From: Prochloraceae cyanobacterium
GTDB taxonomy: Bacteria; Cyanobacteriota; Cyanobacteriia; Cyanobacteriales; JASJDA01
Assembly (NCBI GenBank): GCA_030065265.1
Contig: JASJCW010000015.1
Location: forward strand, 1-33,101
Direction of reading: 5' to 3'
DNA length: 33,101 nt
The notes beneath the pieces were generated by a model that saw nothing but the letters and a program-made list of their open reading frames with translations, was not told where the DNA came from and did no database searches. Positions 9,088 through 17,899 of the stretch are shown piece by piece. The first letter of the stretch is position 1. The number at the start of each line of letters is the position of its first letter. A program made the translations under genes and the position numbers.

Positions 9088-10323
9088 ATGACTTCACCGG
9101 ATCTTATAGAACTAGCCAAACAAGGAAATATTCAAGCGATCGCCATAATAATCAGAGATACTATACCAGAAAATGTCAAATTAGTAAAATGTGAATTGGA
9201 AGATAATTGTTTGCAAATTATTTTAGAAGGGAAAAAATTACCGAACCAAAAATTAACCATCTTAATTAGCGATCGCTTGAGTAATTTAGAAATAAATTGT
9301 CTTAAGAAAATAGTAATTCACGGAAAAATTAGCAAAAAAAAATCATTGCAATGGAATGAAGAATTAGAATTGAACCAAGATCGGGATGCAGGACAAAAGA
9401 AATTAAAACGAGAATTTAAAAAAAATGATTTTGTTAAGAATTTAAAAACCTTCGATTTTGATTCCGTAGTCCCCTATAAAGAAGCACTCAGTCGGAGTTT
9501 ATATAAAAGCAATTTTGTCAAATTATTATTATTTTTTGGTTTATTTCCCTGGATAGTTACTTTTATAGCTGGATATTCTGGTTTTCAAGAACTAAAACAA
9601 ATAGCTTGGGTTTTGGGCATTTATTATGCTTCTATTTGGGGTGTTGTCTTATTTCATTTAATTAAACCGCCAATTTTTTCTTGGCAAGAAACTATTAAAT
9701 CTGTTGTTTTTACCGCTTTTATTGGTATCCCTTTGTTATTGATGGCACAAAAATATCCGCCTTTTAACGTTCTTTACAATGCTACAGAATCGAGAGATCT
9801 TTTCCTAAGAATAGTCGGTTTTATTTTTGGAGTAGGATTGTTAGAAGAAACTTGCAAGAGTTTACCGATTTATTTATTAATTTTGCGGACTAAAAAATTA
9901 AAAGAGCCTTTAACGGGCGCATTTTATGGGGCAATGTCCGGTTTGGGATTTGCGATCGCTGAAGGTGTAAATTATTCTTTGCAATATGCTGTTATTCTAG
10001 AAAAAGGTGATGTTGCTGTCAGTAATTATGTTTTATTTAGTACGGTTCGTTTTATTTCTTTGCCTTTAATTCATGCAATGTGGGCTGGAATAGTCGGCTA
10101 TTTTTTTGGCTTAGCAGTAATTAATCCGTCTCGCAAAAATGAAATAATTTTCATAGGTATAGCAATATCGGCTGTTTTACATGGTTTGTACGATACTTTT
10201 TCTAATAGTTTAGCTGGTCTAGCTATTTTAACATTTTCAATTTTATTATTTGTGACTTACTTGCGTCTTAGTAAAGACATTGTCGAAGAAATGAAACAAG
10301 CGGAAAATACTCATAAAAAATAA
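9088..10323 (+). CDS. PrsW-like intramembrane protease with cyanobacterial N-terminal domain
   Basis: This 411-aa membrane protein has about eight hydrophobic segments from residue 144 on. The CAAX-protease/PrsW fold is shown by LLEETCK (E253, E254, K257), FAIAEGVNY (E292), H329 in LIHAMWAG and H365 in AVLHGLYDTF. These are the conserved acidic and histidine residues of glutamic-type intramembrane proteases, which cleave membrane-embedded substrates such as anti-sigma factors. The soluble N-terminal region (1-90), starting MTSPDLIELAKQGNIQAIA, is of a type found at the N-terminus of many cyanobacterial proteins and is followed by a basic linker. Gaps of more than 300 bp on both sides suggest a single-gene unit. 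No anti-sigma factor is adjacent, so the substrate is unknown. Confidence 0.85.
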   Translation: MTSPDLIELAKQGNIQAIAIIIRDTIPENVKLVKCELEDNCLQIILEGKKLPNQKLTILISDRLSNLEINCLKKIVIHGKISKKKSLQWNEELELNQDRDAGQKKLKREFKKNDFVKNLKTFDFDSVVPYKEALSRSLYKSNFVKLLLFFGLFPWIVTFIAGYSGFQELKQIAWVLGIYYASIWGVVLFHLIKPPIFSWQETIKSVVFTAFIGIPLLLMAQKYPPFNVLYNATESRDLFLRIVGFIFGVGLLEETCKSLPIYLLILRTKKLKEPLTGAFYGAMSGLGFAIAEGVNYSLQYAVILEKGDVAVSNYVLFSTVRFISLPLIHAMWAGIVGYFFGLAVINPSRKNEIIFIGIAISAVLHGLYDTFSNSLAGLAILTFSILLFVTYLRLSKDIVEEMKQAENTHKK

Positions 10324-10329
10324 AGCAAG

Positions 10330-10413
10330 TATAGCACCGAAGCAAAGATTATGACAATTTTATCTATTTCCTACTACCTAGTAACCATTCCCTGGTGTTA
10401 CAATTATTGTCCT
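10330..10413. repeat. MITE-like repeat, family A, diverged copy
   Basis: ATAGCACCGAAGCAAAGATT, ATGACAATTTTATCT, CTACTACCTA and CAATTATTGTCCT follow the order of the family A elements with many substitutions. The copy starts 7 nt after the PrsW-like stop codon, and its right end is eroded. Confidence 0.5.
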
Positions 10414-10515
10414 CCTGAAAGAGGTCTTAATTTAAATTGATTAATTCTACTTAACCACGACTTATCATCAAAGATCTCTTAATTTTTCCATTCATTAGAA
10501 GCCTCTTGCTTTTCT

Positions 10516-10541
10516 GTAGCAACTTTAAACAGAATTGGTAT
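10516..10541. repeat. Family B terminal fragment joined to a family A element
   Basis: This segment (GTAGCAACTTTAAACAGAAT, then TGGTAT) is the reverse complement of the left end of repeat B2 at 17151-17175. It abuts the A element starting at 10540, so a solo family B end has been joined to a family A copy. Confidence 0.5.
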
Positions 10542-10651
10542 AGCAGTCGAAGTAAAGGTTATGACAATTTTATCTGTTACCTACTACCTACTACCTACTA
10601 CCTATTCTCTGCTTGTACAATTAGTGTCCTAATCTATAGTTCAGTTGCTAT
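10540..10651. repeat. MITE-like repeat, family A, copy 3
   Basis: This 112-bp element runs from ATAGCAGTCGAAGTAAAGG to CTATAGTTCAGTTGCTATA and has imperfect terminal inverted repeats (about 20 of 27 positions). Its core is three CCTACTA heptamers plus CCTATTC. Its right 35 bases are nearly identical to those of the copies at 179-395, about 10 kb away. Confidence 0.7.
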
Positions 10652-10672
10652 ATATTTTTTTTATATTTTCTT

Positions 10673-10709
10673 AAAAAAAAGGCGAGATCGCCCGTTTAAT
10701 TGAGCGATC
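10673..10709 (-). terminator. Terminator of the secretion operon
   Basis: Read on the minus strand, GATCGC and GCGATC form a stem, as does the alternative pair GGCG and CGCC. A run of eight T follows. It lies about 55 nt beyond the HlyD-like stop codon, at the expected place for intrinsic termination of the ABC-HlyD transcript. Confidence 0.5.
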
Positions 10710-10763
10710 GACAATTAATTAATTTCTAAATAAGATAGAAACAATGGCAATTAAGAGATTTAA

Positions 10764-12326
10764 CTAACTTTTCTTTAAAGCTTCAATTTGGTCGTTAAAT
10801 AGGTCGGTAAAGATACTGAGAACAGTACGATTTTCATTGATTTTAATATTAGCTGTCACCGACATTCCAGTTTGTAAATTAATTTTTTGTCCCCGAACTT
10901 CAAGCTGTTGAGATTCTAATTCGATTCTGACAGGAAAGCGATAAAAATTATAAATTTGGTCGGGAGGTAAAGCATCAGAGCCAATATAAACAACTTTGCC
11001 TTTAATATCGCCAAATTCACTAAAAGGAAAAGAATCAATCCGCACGTCTACGGTTAGTTCTTCGTTATTTTCGCGAGCAATAGCTAGTTTTTCAGCGACA
11101 AAACCGATATCTTGATTAGTAACAAAAACCTCAGCAATCAAACCATCTTTAGGAACAATCTTTAAGATAGTTTCAGCTTGATTTGACTCTAAAACTCCTT
11201 GAGGAGAAGCTTTAAGATCGAAAACTCTTCCGGCGATCGGTGCGGTTACTTCTTGATAGTCTAAAGTCGTTGTTGTTTGTTTAATTTGAGCGTCCAATTC
11301 AGCAATTCGTCTGTTATTTTCCACCAGTCTTGCTGTTATTTGAGAATCAATTTCAGCAATACGCTTTTTATTTTCTCCCATCCGATCTAGGACATCTTTT
11401 TGAGTTGTAGCGATAGCATTATTTAACTCTTGTCGAGCTTGAGAAATATCGTAAGCAAGCCTTTTTTGTTCGCTAATTAATTGTGCGACTTCTGCTTTTT
11501 GAGTATTGACAGTTTGCTGTTGTTGAACGTATTGTAGTCTAGCAATTCCGCCTGATTCTACTAAAGGGGTGAGCTGATTTAAAATACTCGTTTCAGTACC
11601 CAAACGAGTGCGAGCATCTTGCAATTGAATTCGATTGCGATTTAACTGTTCTGTTATTTGTTGAACCTCCAATTGAGCTGCGTTAGCGCGAGAATTAAAC
11701 TCTGCACGAGCCGCTCTCCATCTAATTCTTTGATCGGGAGATAATTGACTGCTATTGCCGTTTAGTTGGGCGACATAAAGCTGATTTTCTGCAATTAGAG
11801 CGATCCGATTTCTAGCTAAAGCTAATAAACCAGGGGATAAATTTAAATTATCCAGTTCGCTTCTTAAATTAGCGATCGAACCGCCATTACTAATTAAAGC
11901 TTGATAGAATTCACTTTCAGCAGATAAAGAATCCCGTTGAATTAACAGAGAGCTGAGTTGAGCTTTAGTAGTAGCAGTATCCAAGGTTAATAGTAACTTG
12001 CCTTCGCTAACACTATCTCCTTCTTCAACAAATACCTCTTGGACGACAGCTCGACCATTGACTGGAACTTTAACTTCTCTAACTTTACCGATCGGTTCTA
12101 GTTTTCCTTGAGCGGGAACTACTTGTTCTATTTTGGCAGTAGCAGCCCAAATTACGGTGAAAGTCGTCACACCCATAATAGTCCCGGCAATTGCTTTAGC
12201 CCACATGGAAGATTGCTTTAAAACAACCGACTGGTCGAAAGTAAAATTGCCTTGCTTTTTCTGTTTTTTAGCTTGTTGGTTCGAGTTTTTGTCTAACTCG
12301 ATATAATTTCCATTTTTAGGAGTCAT
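10764..12326 (-). CDS. HlyD-family membrane fusion protein of a type I secretion system
   Basis: This 520-aa adaptor spans the periplasm and links an inner-membrane ABC exporter to an outer-membrane channel. A charged N-terminal tail (1-40) precedes one membrane helix (about 43-65). The first half of the lipoyl/barrel-sandwich domain follows (PAQGKLEPIGKVREVKVPVNG, then EVFVEEGDSVSEGKLLLTLD). A long alpha-helical hairpin, rich in Q, N and A, covers about 120-355. The second lipoyl half begins at VTAPIAGRVFDLKAS, followed by a beta-barrel (LIAEVFVTNQDIGFV) and a C-terminal region ending in LQTGMSVTANIKI. It lies 9 nt downstream of the ABC exporter gene and is almost certainly co-transcribed with it. 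The outer-membrane channel is not encoded nearby. Confidence 0.93.
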   Translation of the reverse strand: MTPKNGNYIELDKNSNQQAKKQKKQGNFTFDQSVVLKQSSMWAKAIAGTIMGVTTFTVIWAATAKIEQVVPAQGKLEPIGKVREVKVPVNGRAVVQEVFVEEGDSVSEGKLLLTLDTATTKAQLSSLLIQRDSLSAESEFYQALISNGGSIANLRSELDNLNLSPGLLALARNRIALIAENQLYVAQLNGNSSQLSPDQRIRWRAARAEFNSRANAAQLEVQQITEQLNRNRIQLQDARTRLGTETSILNQLTPLVESGGIARLQYVQQQQTVNTQKAEVAQLISEQKRLAYDISQARQELNNAIATTQKDVLDRMGENKKRIAEIDSQITARLVENNRRIAELDAQIKQTTTTLDYQEVTAPIAGRVFDLKASPQGVLESNQAETILKIVPKDGLIAEVFVTNQDIGFVAEKLAIARENNEELTVDVRIDSFPFSEFGDIKGKVVYIGSDALPPDQIYNFYRFPVRIELESQQLEVRGQKINLQTGMSVTANIKINENRTVLSIFTDLFNDQIEALKKS

Positions 12327-12335
12327 AAGTCTTAA

Positions 12336-15300
12336 TTATAATTGGGATTTGATACCTTCTTGTTGCTGATAGAGAGAGTAATAGCGTCCGCGCAGAGCCA
12401 TTAATTCCTCGTGAGTGCCTTCTTCTACCACCGCACCTTGGTGCATCATCACGATCGCATCGGCGTGGGCGATCGTCCCGAGACGGTGAGTAATAAATAA
12501 AACCGTCGTATTTTGGAAAGCTTTAGCTAAATTCAAACAGACTTCTTGCTCGGTGGCATAGTCTAGCGCGCTGGTTGCTTCGTCTAAAACGAGAATGCGA
12601 GGTTTTTGCAGGATCGATCGCGCTAAGGCAATTCTTTGTCTTTGTCCCCCGGATAAACCTGCTCCTCTTTCGCCGACGCGAGTGTTGTACCCGTTTGGCA
12701 AGCCCATAATAAACTCGTGAGCGACTGCAACTTTGGCAGCTTCGATAATTTCTTCGCTGGTTGCTTCGGGAGTGGTGAGGGCAATATTTTCTTGAACCGT
12801 ACCGTCGAATAGTAGGGTTTCTTGGGGGACTACTCCGATTTGACGGCGCAAGGAATATAACTCTACTTTACTAACATCATAGCCGTCGATAATGACCCGT
12901 CCAGATTCTGGTTCGTAAAGTCTCGAGACTAATTTAGTTAAGGTACTTTTACCCGCACCACTTTGCCCGACAATACCGACAAAAGTTCCTGGAGGAAAAT
13001 CGAGGTTAACGTTGTTTAATTGTAAAGGGCCGCCGCTTTTAAAACGGAAAGAGACGTTTTCGTACTTAATTGCACCCACAATCGCCGGCATGGGGATATT
13101 TGTGCGATCTTGTTCTGCTTCTTGGGGAGTATCGACAATATCGGCGAGTCGTTCTAAAGATAGGGCTGTTTGTTGGAAGTTCTGCCAAAGTTGTCCCAAA
13201 CGCAAAATCGGCGAGGTCACGTATCCGGCGATAATGCGGAAAGCGATTAATTGTCCTAGAGTTATTTCTCCTTCTAAAACTAAAGCAGTTCCAGCCCATA
13301 AAACTAACAAGCCGGAAAGTTTATTGAGAAAATTACTGGTGGAACTGGAAAAAGTCGAAGTAATCACGGTGTTAAAACCGGCACTGACGTAGCGAGCATA
13401 ACGTTCTTGCCATTGCCAGCGCGATCGCAGTTCGATGTTTTGGGCTTTAACTGTTTGAATTCCCGACATCACCTCTACTAGGTGGGATTGGGTTTGGGCG
13501 TTCCGTTCGGCTTTAATCCGCAATTGTCGGCGAATAATCGGGGCCATCACGAAAGTGACGAAAAATAGCACCGGAACTACAGCTAGAGCAACTAAAGTAA
13601 GCAAGGGGCTGTAAATCACCATCACGACGATGTAAACCACCGAGAAAACCGCATCTAAAACTGCCGTCAGGGCCGTACCTGTCAAAAACTGACGAATGTT
13701 TTCTAATTCGTTGATTCTCGTCGATATTTCCCCCACCGGACGGCGTTCAAAATAGCGCAGGGGCAATCTTAAAAGGTGATCGATAATTTGCGAACCGAGG
13801 GACATATCGATCCGGTTGGTGGCATCTACAAACAAGTAAGTTCGCAAGCTGCCTAATATTGCTTCAAAAATTGCTAGTGTTACTAGTAAAAAGCCGAGAA
13901 CCGTTAGGGTATCGGGGCTATTTTTAACAATTACCACGTCGATAATTACCTGAATCATCAACGGGTTAACTAGAGCAAATAACTGAACGAAAAACGAAGA
14001 AACTAAAACTAAAGCGAGTACGCCGCGATATTGGGATAAAGCTGGTAGAAACCACCGCCAGCTAAATCTTTCTTGGGGGGTTTCTTTCGTGGCTTGCAAG
14101 AGCAAAACTTGTCCGACTTTGGGCCCGTTTTCTCTGCCTTCAACTTCTTGGCCCCAAGTTTCAAGAAAATCTTGGGGTTTAATTTTTTTAGTCAATCTGC
14201 CCCGTTCCGGTTGAGCGATAACGAGGTTTTTATCGCTGATTTCGTAGGCGATCGCCAAGCTGTCGTCCCACATAATTAAAGCTGGTGCTTTGAGCCTGGT
14301 AAAAGCATTGCTGGGAACGTTAATCAGTTGTCCGGTTAGCCCCATCAGTTCGATTACTGCACCGCAAAAGGGTAAAGAAAGATAATCGTGACGATTTAAT
14401 TGATCTTCGACAATGCGGTTAATTACTTCTTTGCGGAAAGGCATTCCGTAATACTTGCTCAGCATTTGAAATATTGCCAGTCCCGCTTCTAGAGGATCTT
14501 TTCCTTTAATGTAGGGATAAGATTGGGAGGCAGTTTGAGAACTAATTGCTCGACCGTCGGGGTCGTAGGTTGTAAATTGTTCTGGGGGTGATTCTTGCCA
14601 GTCTGGTTCGGCATAAGGAATTTCTTCAATTTCCTTACTTATTGGATCTGCTGGATATAAAATCGCCGTTTCAGTTTCGATCCTTTCATCCGAGTTACTT
14701 TCTCGGTGGCCGTTGCCGTTACCGTTGCTATAAACTTCGGCTAATTCCATCAAACGCAATCCTAGCAAACGAGCTGGAGTATTGCCAGTTATATCGATCT
14801 CGACTGATGGGTCTGATTCTTCAAGAATTTTGCCCGAAGTTTTCCCTCTTACTTCCCCGCTACTAATAAACCAGGCTCGATTTTCATCTAATTCTGTTGC
14901 GGAGTGTTGTCCCGGGTTGAGATAGGCAATCTCGCTAGATTCTAGTGCTTTTTTAGCTAATTCTTTGAGGTTATCGCTTACCTTGGCCTGTTGTGCGAGG
15001 TAAGAACCGAGCAAATCGTAAACTTCAAGTAAAGTCGTTCTTTCTAAAAATGCTTGTTTAAATGCTGGATATTCTTCGAGGAGTTTAATTAACTCTTGAT
15101 TTTTCAAAGTCAAGCAAATTACTTCTGACGAAGCGATCGCGGTTTCGCAACTTTGCCCTCTAACTATGTTTACTCCCCCGACTATTGCCCCGGGTGCTAG
15201 TAATTCTAAGGTAATTGGTTTTTTATTATTTGGATCGTATCCTAGCGATCTTACTTTTCCTTCGTATAATATCGCCAGAGAATTGAGAAATTTTTCTCGC

Positions 15301-15437
15301 ACAGCAATTACTTGACCCATTCGATAGCGCAATGGTTTCATTTTCTGTGCTAAGTCTGCTCTGACTTGGTCTGGCAATAAAGACCAGGGCGATTTCTCTG
15401 CGATAAATTTTTCTATATCACCAGGTTGGTAGCTCAT
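12336..15437 (-). CDS. Type I secretion ABC exporter with cyclic-nucleotide-binding and degenerate C39 domains
   Basis: The 1033-aa product has three parts. An N-terminal cyclic-nucleotide-binding-like domain (about 8-135) contains GQVIAVRE, LYEGKVRSLG and LAPGAIVGGVNIV, followed by a low-complexity linker (about 235-300). A C39-peptidase-like domain (about 305-455) aligns at EAGLAIFQMLSKYYG, where the catalytic Cys-Gly of active enzymes is replaced by Ala-Gly. It is therefore a non-cleaving, HlyB-like substrate-binding domain. The exporter core (about 465-1025) has six membrane helices and an ATPase with GQSGAGKST (about 824-832), the signature LSGGQRQR (about 927), ILVLDEATSALD and the ITHR histidine. 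It would energise export of an RTX-type protein through the HlyD adaptor next door. The overall plan resembles cyanobacterial HetC-type and CNBD-ABC exporters. The bound ligand is unknown. Confidence 0.93.
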   Translation of the reverse strand: MSYQPGDIEKFIAEKSPWSLLPDQVRADLAQKMKPLRYRMGQVIAVREKFLNSLAILYEGKVRSLGYDPNNKKPITLELLAPGAIVGGVNIVRGQSCETAIASSEVICLTLKNQELIKLLEEYPAFKQAFLERTTLLEVYDLLGSYLAQQAKVSDNLKELAKKALESSEIAYLNPGQHSATELDENRAWFISSGEVRGKTSGKILEESDPSVEIDITGNTPARLLGLRLMELAEVYSNGNGNGHRESNSDERIETETAILYPADPISKEIEEIPYAEPDWQESPPEQFTTYDPDGRAISSQTASQSYPYIKGKDPLEAGLAIFQMLSKYYGMPFRKEVINRIVEDQLNRHDYLSLPFCGAVIELMGLTGQLINVPSNAFTRLKAPALIMWDDSLAIAYEISDKNLVIAQPERGRLTKKIKPQDFLETWGQEVEGRENGPKVGQVLLLQATKETPQERFSWRWFLPALSQYRGVLALVLVSSFFVQLFALVNPLMIQVIIDVVIVKNSPDTLTVLGFLLVTLAIFEAILGSLRTYLFVDATNRIDMSLGSQIIDHLLRLPLRYFERRPVGEISTRINELENIRQFLTGTALTAVLDAVFSVVYIVVMVIYSPLLTLVALAVVPVLFFVTFVMAPIIRRQLRIKAERNAQTQSHLVEVMSGIQTVKAQNIELRSRWQWQERYARYVSAGFNTVITSTFSSSTSNFLNKLSGLLVLWAGTALVLEGEITLGQLIAFRIIAGYVTSPILRLGQLWQNFQQTALSLERLADIVDTPQEAEQDRTNIPMPAIVGAIKYENVSFRFKSGGPLQLNNVNLDFPPGTFVGIVGQSGAGKSTLTKLVSRLYEPESGRVIIDGYDVSKVELYSLRRQIGVVPQETLLFDGTVQENIALTTPEATSEEIIEAAKVAVAHEFIMGLPNGYNTRVGERGAGLSGGQRQRIALARSILQKPRILVLDEATSALDYATEQEVCLNLAKAFQNTTVLFITHRLGTIAHADAIVMMHQGAVVEEGTHEELMALRGRYYSLYQQQEGIKSQL

Positions 15438-15929
15438 AATACTTTTTTCAGAATCAAACTTAAAATTTTGTCCGTGTCTGTTTTTCTCGTTAGCAAGAGT
15501 TATCGTGTTACTTGATACTTGCTTTATGTATTCTCTTTTTTACGGTATTTTTACATTTTTTTATATTTTTGTTGGTAGTTTCCTGATTAATATTTCACTA
15601 GAACTTACCATTTTAAAAATCATCATTTTTTAAATTCTCTGACAAACTTCAGATTGTTGTATATCCTGTTTACATATTCAATTATATATTTGAGTAATAT
15701 TAAAATTGATTTTCACTCTATTAAGTTGCAACACGAGAAGGACAAGACAAAATTGAAGGGAGAGCAAGGTTAAAATCAGCTTGCGATGGTTATTTTTTAA
15801 TTGATTAAATAATTATCTCCTTAAGTAATGTTATGTAAGTTACCCTGCAAACAAGATATTTTCTTCGAGCAAAACTTGCTGCCGATCGCCTCGATTAAAC
15901 AAGCCGGAAGCGCAGCAAGAATCCGATCT
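15438..15929. other. Intergenic region upstream of the exporter gene
   Basis: These 492 bp lack a gene. The strand bias is marked: 15470-15650 is very T-rich on the plus strand (A-rich on the transcribed side), which could act as an UP-type promoter element for the minus-strand exporter gene. No paired -35/-10, operator or terminator could be fixed. The gap suggests that the PPIase gene is a separate transcription unit from the exporter. Confidence 0.35.
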
Positions 15930-16679
15930 TCATTCGCTCAGGTTAGCTATTTCAGTAGTTTCTAAAGAAACCTGCTCTTGAATTTGTTTTACTAACCAAG
16001 CTTGGAATTTTTCTTGTAACAATCGCTGACGAGTTGTTTCATCTAATTGAGCGGGAATCATTCGATCCAAACGAGCAATAACCATCCATTCCCCTAAAGC
16101 CAAAGGTGAAAGAATTTCTCCAGGTGAATTGCTAGCGAGCATTTTACCGAGTTGGGGGTGAAGCGATCCAACTTCTACCGGCCCGACTAAACCACCTGTA
16201 TTAGCTTCTGGCCCTTGGGAATAATTCTTAGCCAGATCGCTAAAAGAATCTTCTTCTTCTAAAAGTCGAAAATAAAGTTCTTGAGCGATACCGGGATCTT
16301 TGGTACGAATTAGGGAATAAATGACTTTATCCAATCTTGTTTTGTGCTGGAGAAATTCCGATTCTAATTGAGGGCCCCAAGTATTTTGCTTGAATTTGCT
16401 TATTTTAAGATTTAAAAGGATTCTTTTTTGCAGTTGCTCGGGACTGAGCCAATTTTTTTCTCGCCAAACTTCAAGCTGTTCGGGATTGGGAATTTGGTTT
16501 TGCTGACAAAATTGTTGTAAGGCTAACTTTTCTTCTTCAGGAGTACATTCAATCTCAGCAATTGCATTTTCGATAATAATTTCTCTGGCTAGCTGGGGAA
16601 TCATTTGATATCCAGCTAATTTAGATAGCATATCTCGATCTTCAAAAATGCGATCGCCAATTTTTAGTTTAAATTCCAT
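15930..16679 (-). CDS. Parvulin-type peptidylprolyl isomerase associated with type I secretion
   Basis: The 249-aa protein has a SurA/PrsA-like helical N-terminal half (about 1-115) and a C-terminal parvulin (rotamase) domain (about 118-215). The domain shows FSDLAKNYSQGPEANTGGLV and GEILSPLALGEWMVIARLD, typical of PpiC-fold isomerases. There is no signal peptide, so it should act in the cytoplasm. In cyanobacteria such proteins are often encoded beside HlyD/ABC cassettes, presumably as chaperones or isomerases for the exported protein. It lies on the same strand 492 nt upstream of the exporter and directly downstream of the RTX remnant, which supports that role. The ATG at 16679 gives MEFKLKIGDRIFED, and no strong ribosome site is seen. 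Confidence 0.82.
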   Translation of the reverse strand: MEFKLKIGDRIFEDRDMLSKLAGYQMIPQLAREIIIENAIAEIECTPEEEKLALQQFCQQNQIPNPEQLEVWREKNWLSPEQLQKRILLNLKISKFKQNTWGPQLESEFLQHKTRLDKVIYSLIRTKDPGIAQELYFRLLEEEDSFSDLAKNYSQGPEANTGGLVGPVEVGSLHPQLGKMLASNSPGEILSPLALGEWMVIARLDRMIPAQLDETTRQRLLQEKFQAWLVKQIQEQVSLETTEIANLSE

Positions 16680-16893
16680 CTAATTCTATTTCATACCTGC
16701 TCTATCAGATAGATATTTTGCGGCAAAAAGATCCAACTTTCATAAAGACAACATAAAGTTTTTTGATTTTTTAACTGGCAATTGCTGTTTCTCAAGCAAA
16801 TTAAATTTAATTCTGGATCTGTTCCTCAAGCGATCGAGGACGACCTTAAGATCCTCCTCAAAACTAAATACTATGCTCTTAAACTAAAATTAT

Positions 16894-17373
16894 TTAAGCA
16901 ATCAGAATTGAACCTGGAAATAAAGCATTTCCATCTATTGCCGCAGGTACGCTAGCCGCATTAACGCCAAGTAATAAAGCTACAACAATACCAGCAACAT
17001 TAACAACTGCGTCCCTTGGATTAGTTACACTAGCAGTTACTGTAATTTGAGCTGGAGTAACTGCGCCTGGGCCGGTAGCAATACCGCTAAACCCAATAAC
17101 ATCAATGCCAACTTCAAAATCGGTAATTACCGCCAGTATCAGCATTGTTATACCAATTCTGTTTAAAGTTGCTAGACTTCGGCGACAATAGTCAATAGGC
17201 AATAGTCAATAGCGCACCGCCGCGACGGAGCAAGAAGGCAATAGATTCGGAAAATCGATCTGTAGCATTATTTTAGGGAATTGATATTATTGCCGTTGGG
17301 ATTGACAAAAGAGCGATCGTTACCAGCACCACTAAAGATTTGGTCGTTACCTGGAGCACTATTATACCGATTC
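16894..17373 (-). pseudogene. Remnant of an RTX (haemolysin-type Ca-binding) protein, split by a repeat
   Basis: Reading leftward, 17373-17288 encodes APGNDQIFSGAGNDRSF, a stretch of glycine- and aspartate-rich nonapeptide repeats of the GGxGxD class. Repeat B2 (about 17151-17287) interrupts it. Then 17150-16894 encodes ITDFEVGIDVIGFSGIA, VTPAQITVTAS and a valine/alanine-rich tail with LLLGVNAA. This matches the conserved C-terminal region that follows RTX repeats (ITDFxxGxDxIGLSGG, then LTFxQLTI and LLxGVxA). There is no intact start, and a frame change occurs at the junctions. An apparent 102-codon frame from a TTG at 17202 is partly repeat-derived. The N-terminal part is lost. It was probably a substrate of the adjacent type I system, and whether the tail is still expressed is unknown. 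Confidence 0.7.
17151..17287. repeat. MITE-like repeat, family B, copy 2, with GC-rich insert
   Basis: It starts ATACCAATTCTGTTTAAAGT and ends GGGAATTGATAT, with the same plan as 4502-4621. The core has AATAGGC/AATAGTC units. A 25-bp GC-rich block (17210-17234) sits inside the core and is a short, inverted form of the repeat at the window's right edge. The element separates two parts of the RTX remnant. Confidence 0.6.
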
Positions 17374-17502
17374 TCAAAAGTAACTAGAAACTTAGTTAAT
17401 GAATAAAATTTTAAAATTAAATCTCATAAACTAAGCAAGACAAGCTATTTAGGGGTTGCTCTTAATATAAAATATAATTGTCAACTATTTGGAAATATTT
17501 GA

Positions 17503-17679
17503 GAAATAATATTATTAGCTTGTGCTCAAATACTCGAGCTAAAATTAGCTGAAATAGCTCGTAAGTTTGAAGTTGAGCTTGATATTGTTAGAGAAATTTT
17601 ATACCTTAAAAAAATACCGCAATCGCGGCTTAAATCTCCAGTGTTATTCTGTTTTTTGTATTATGCTGGCAGTCTTTGA
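17503..17679 (+). pseudogene. Coding-like relic without a start codon
   Basis: A 58-codon open frame follows a TGA at 17500-17502 and ends in TGA at 17677-17679. It contains LELKLAEIARKFEVELDIV and REILYLKK, an amphipathic helical stretch reminiscent of a helix-turn-helix. There is no ATG, GTG or TTG at its head. It may be the eroded piece of a lost gene, or chance. Confidence 0.2.
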
Positions 17680-17839
17680 ATTTTGTTGCAATTTGTACTT
17701 TTTTGTAACCAAGATTTGGGCATTTTAAAACCATGCCTTTTTTTCATTTTATTAAATTTTGGAGATGTCTATCGTACGAGCTTGTTTTTTTGTTTTTAAA
17801 AATTGGTATTTTTCTAAGTAATTAATTGCCAGACGATCG

Positions 17840-17845
17840 TATAAT
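17840..17845 (+). promoter_or_regulatory. Candidate -10 element of the HMA_2/ATPase cluster
   Basis: The perfect TATAAT has no good -35 at the usual spacing. It overlaps the 8-bp palindrome ACGATCGT (17833-17840). It is the only promoter-like signal close before the 17900 gene. Confidence 0.3.
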
Positions 17846-17899
17846 ATTAGTGACAGTATCAACCGATTTTTAAGATCGACTTATACAAAGTTAAAATAA

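Larger units (their letters stand above)
17374..17899. other. Upstream region of the HMA_2/ATPase cluster
   Basis: This region contains a repeat end at 17374-17394 (ATACCGATTCTCAAAAGTAA) that is shared with 4623-4643, a coding-like relic (17503-17679, listed separately) and a T-rich stretch (17695-17820). TATAAT (17840-17845) overlaps the palindrome ACGATCGT and lies 54 nt before the first gene of the cluster. No Fur-box-like sequence was recognised. Confidence 0.4.

Noticed and set aside
10506..10703. 65-codon plus-strand frame
   Set aside because: It is made of repeat sequence (heptamers giving YLLPTTYYL), so coding is very unlikely.
14073..14520. Active C39 bacteriocin-type peptidase
   Set aside because: The catalytic Cys-Gly is missing (Ala-Gly in EAGLAIF), so only a substrate-binding role is supported.
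16894..17202. A 102-aa intact protein from a TTG start
   Set aside because: The first 20 residues come from repeat B2, and the rest is only the tail of an RTX protein. It is listed as a pseudogene.
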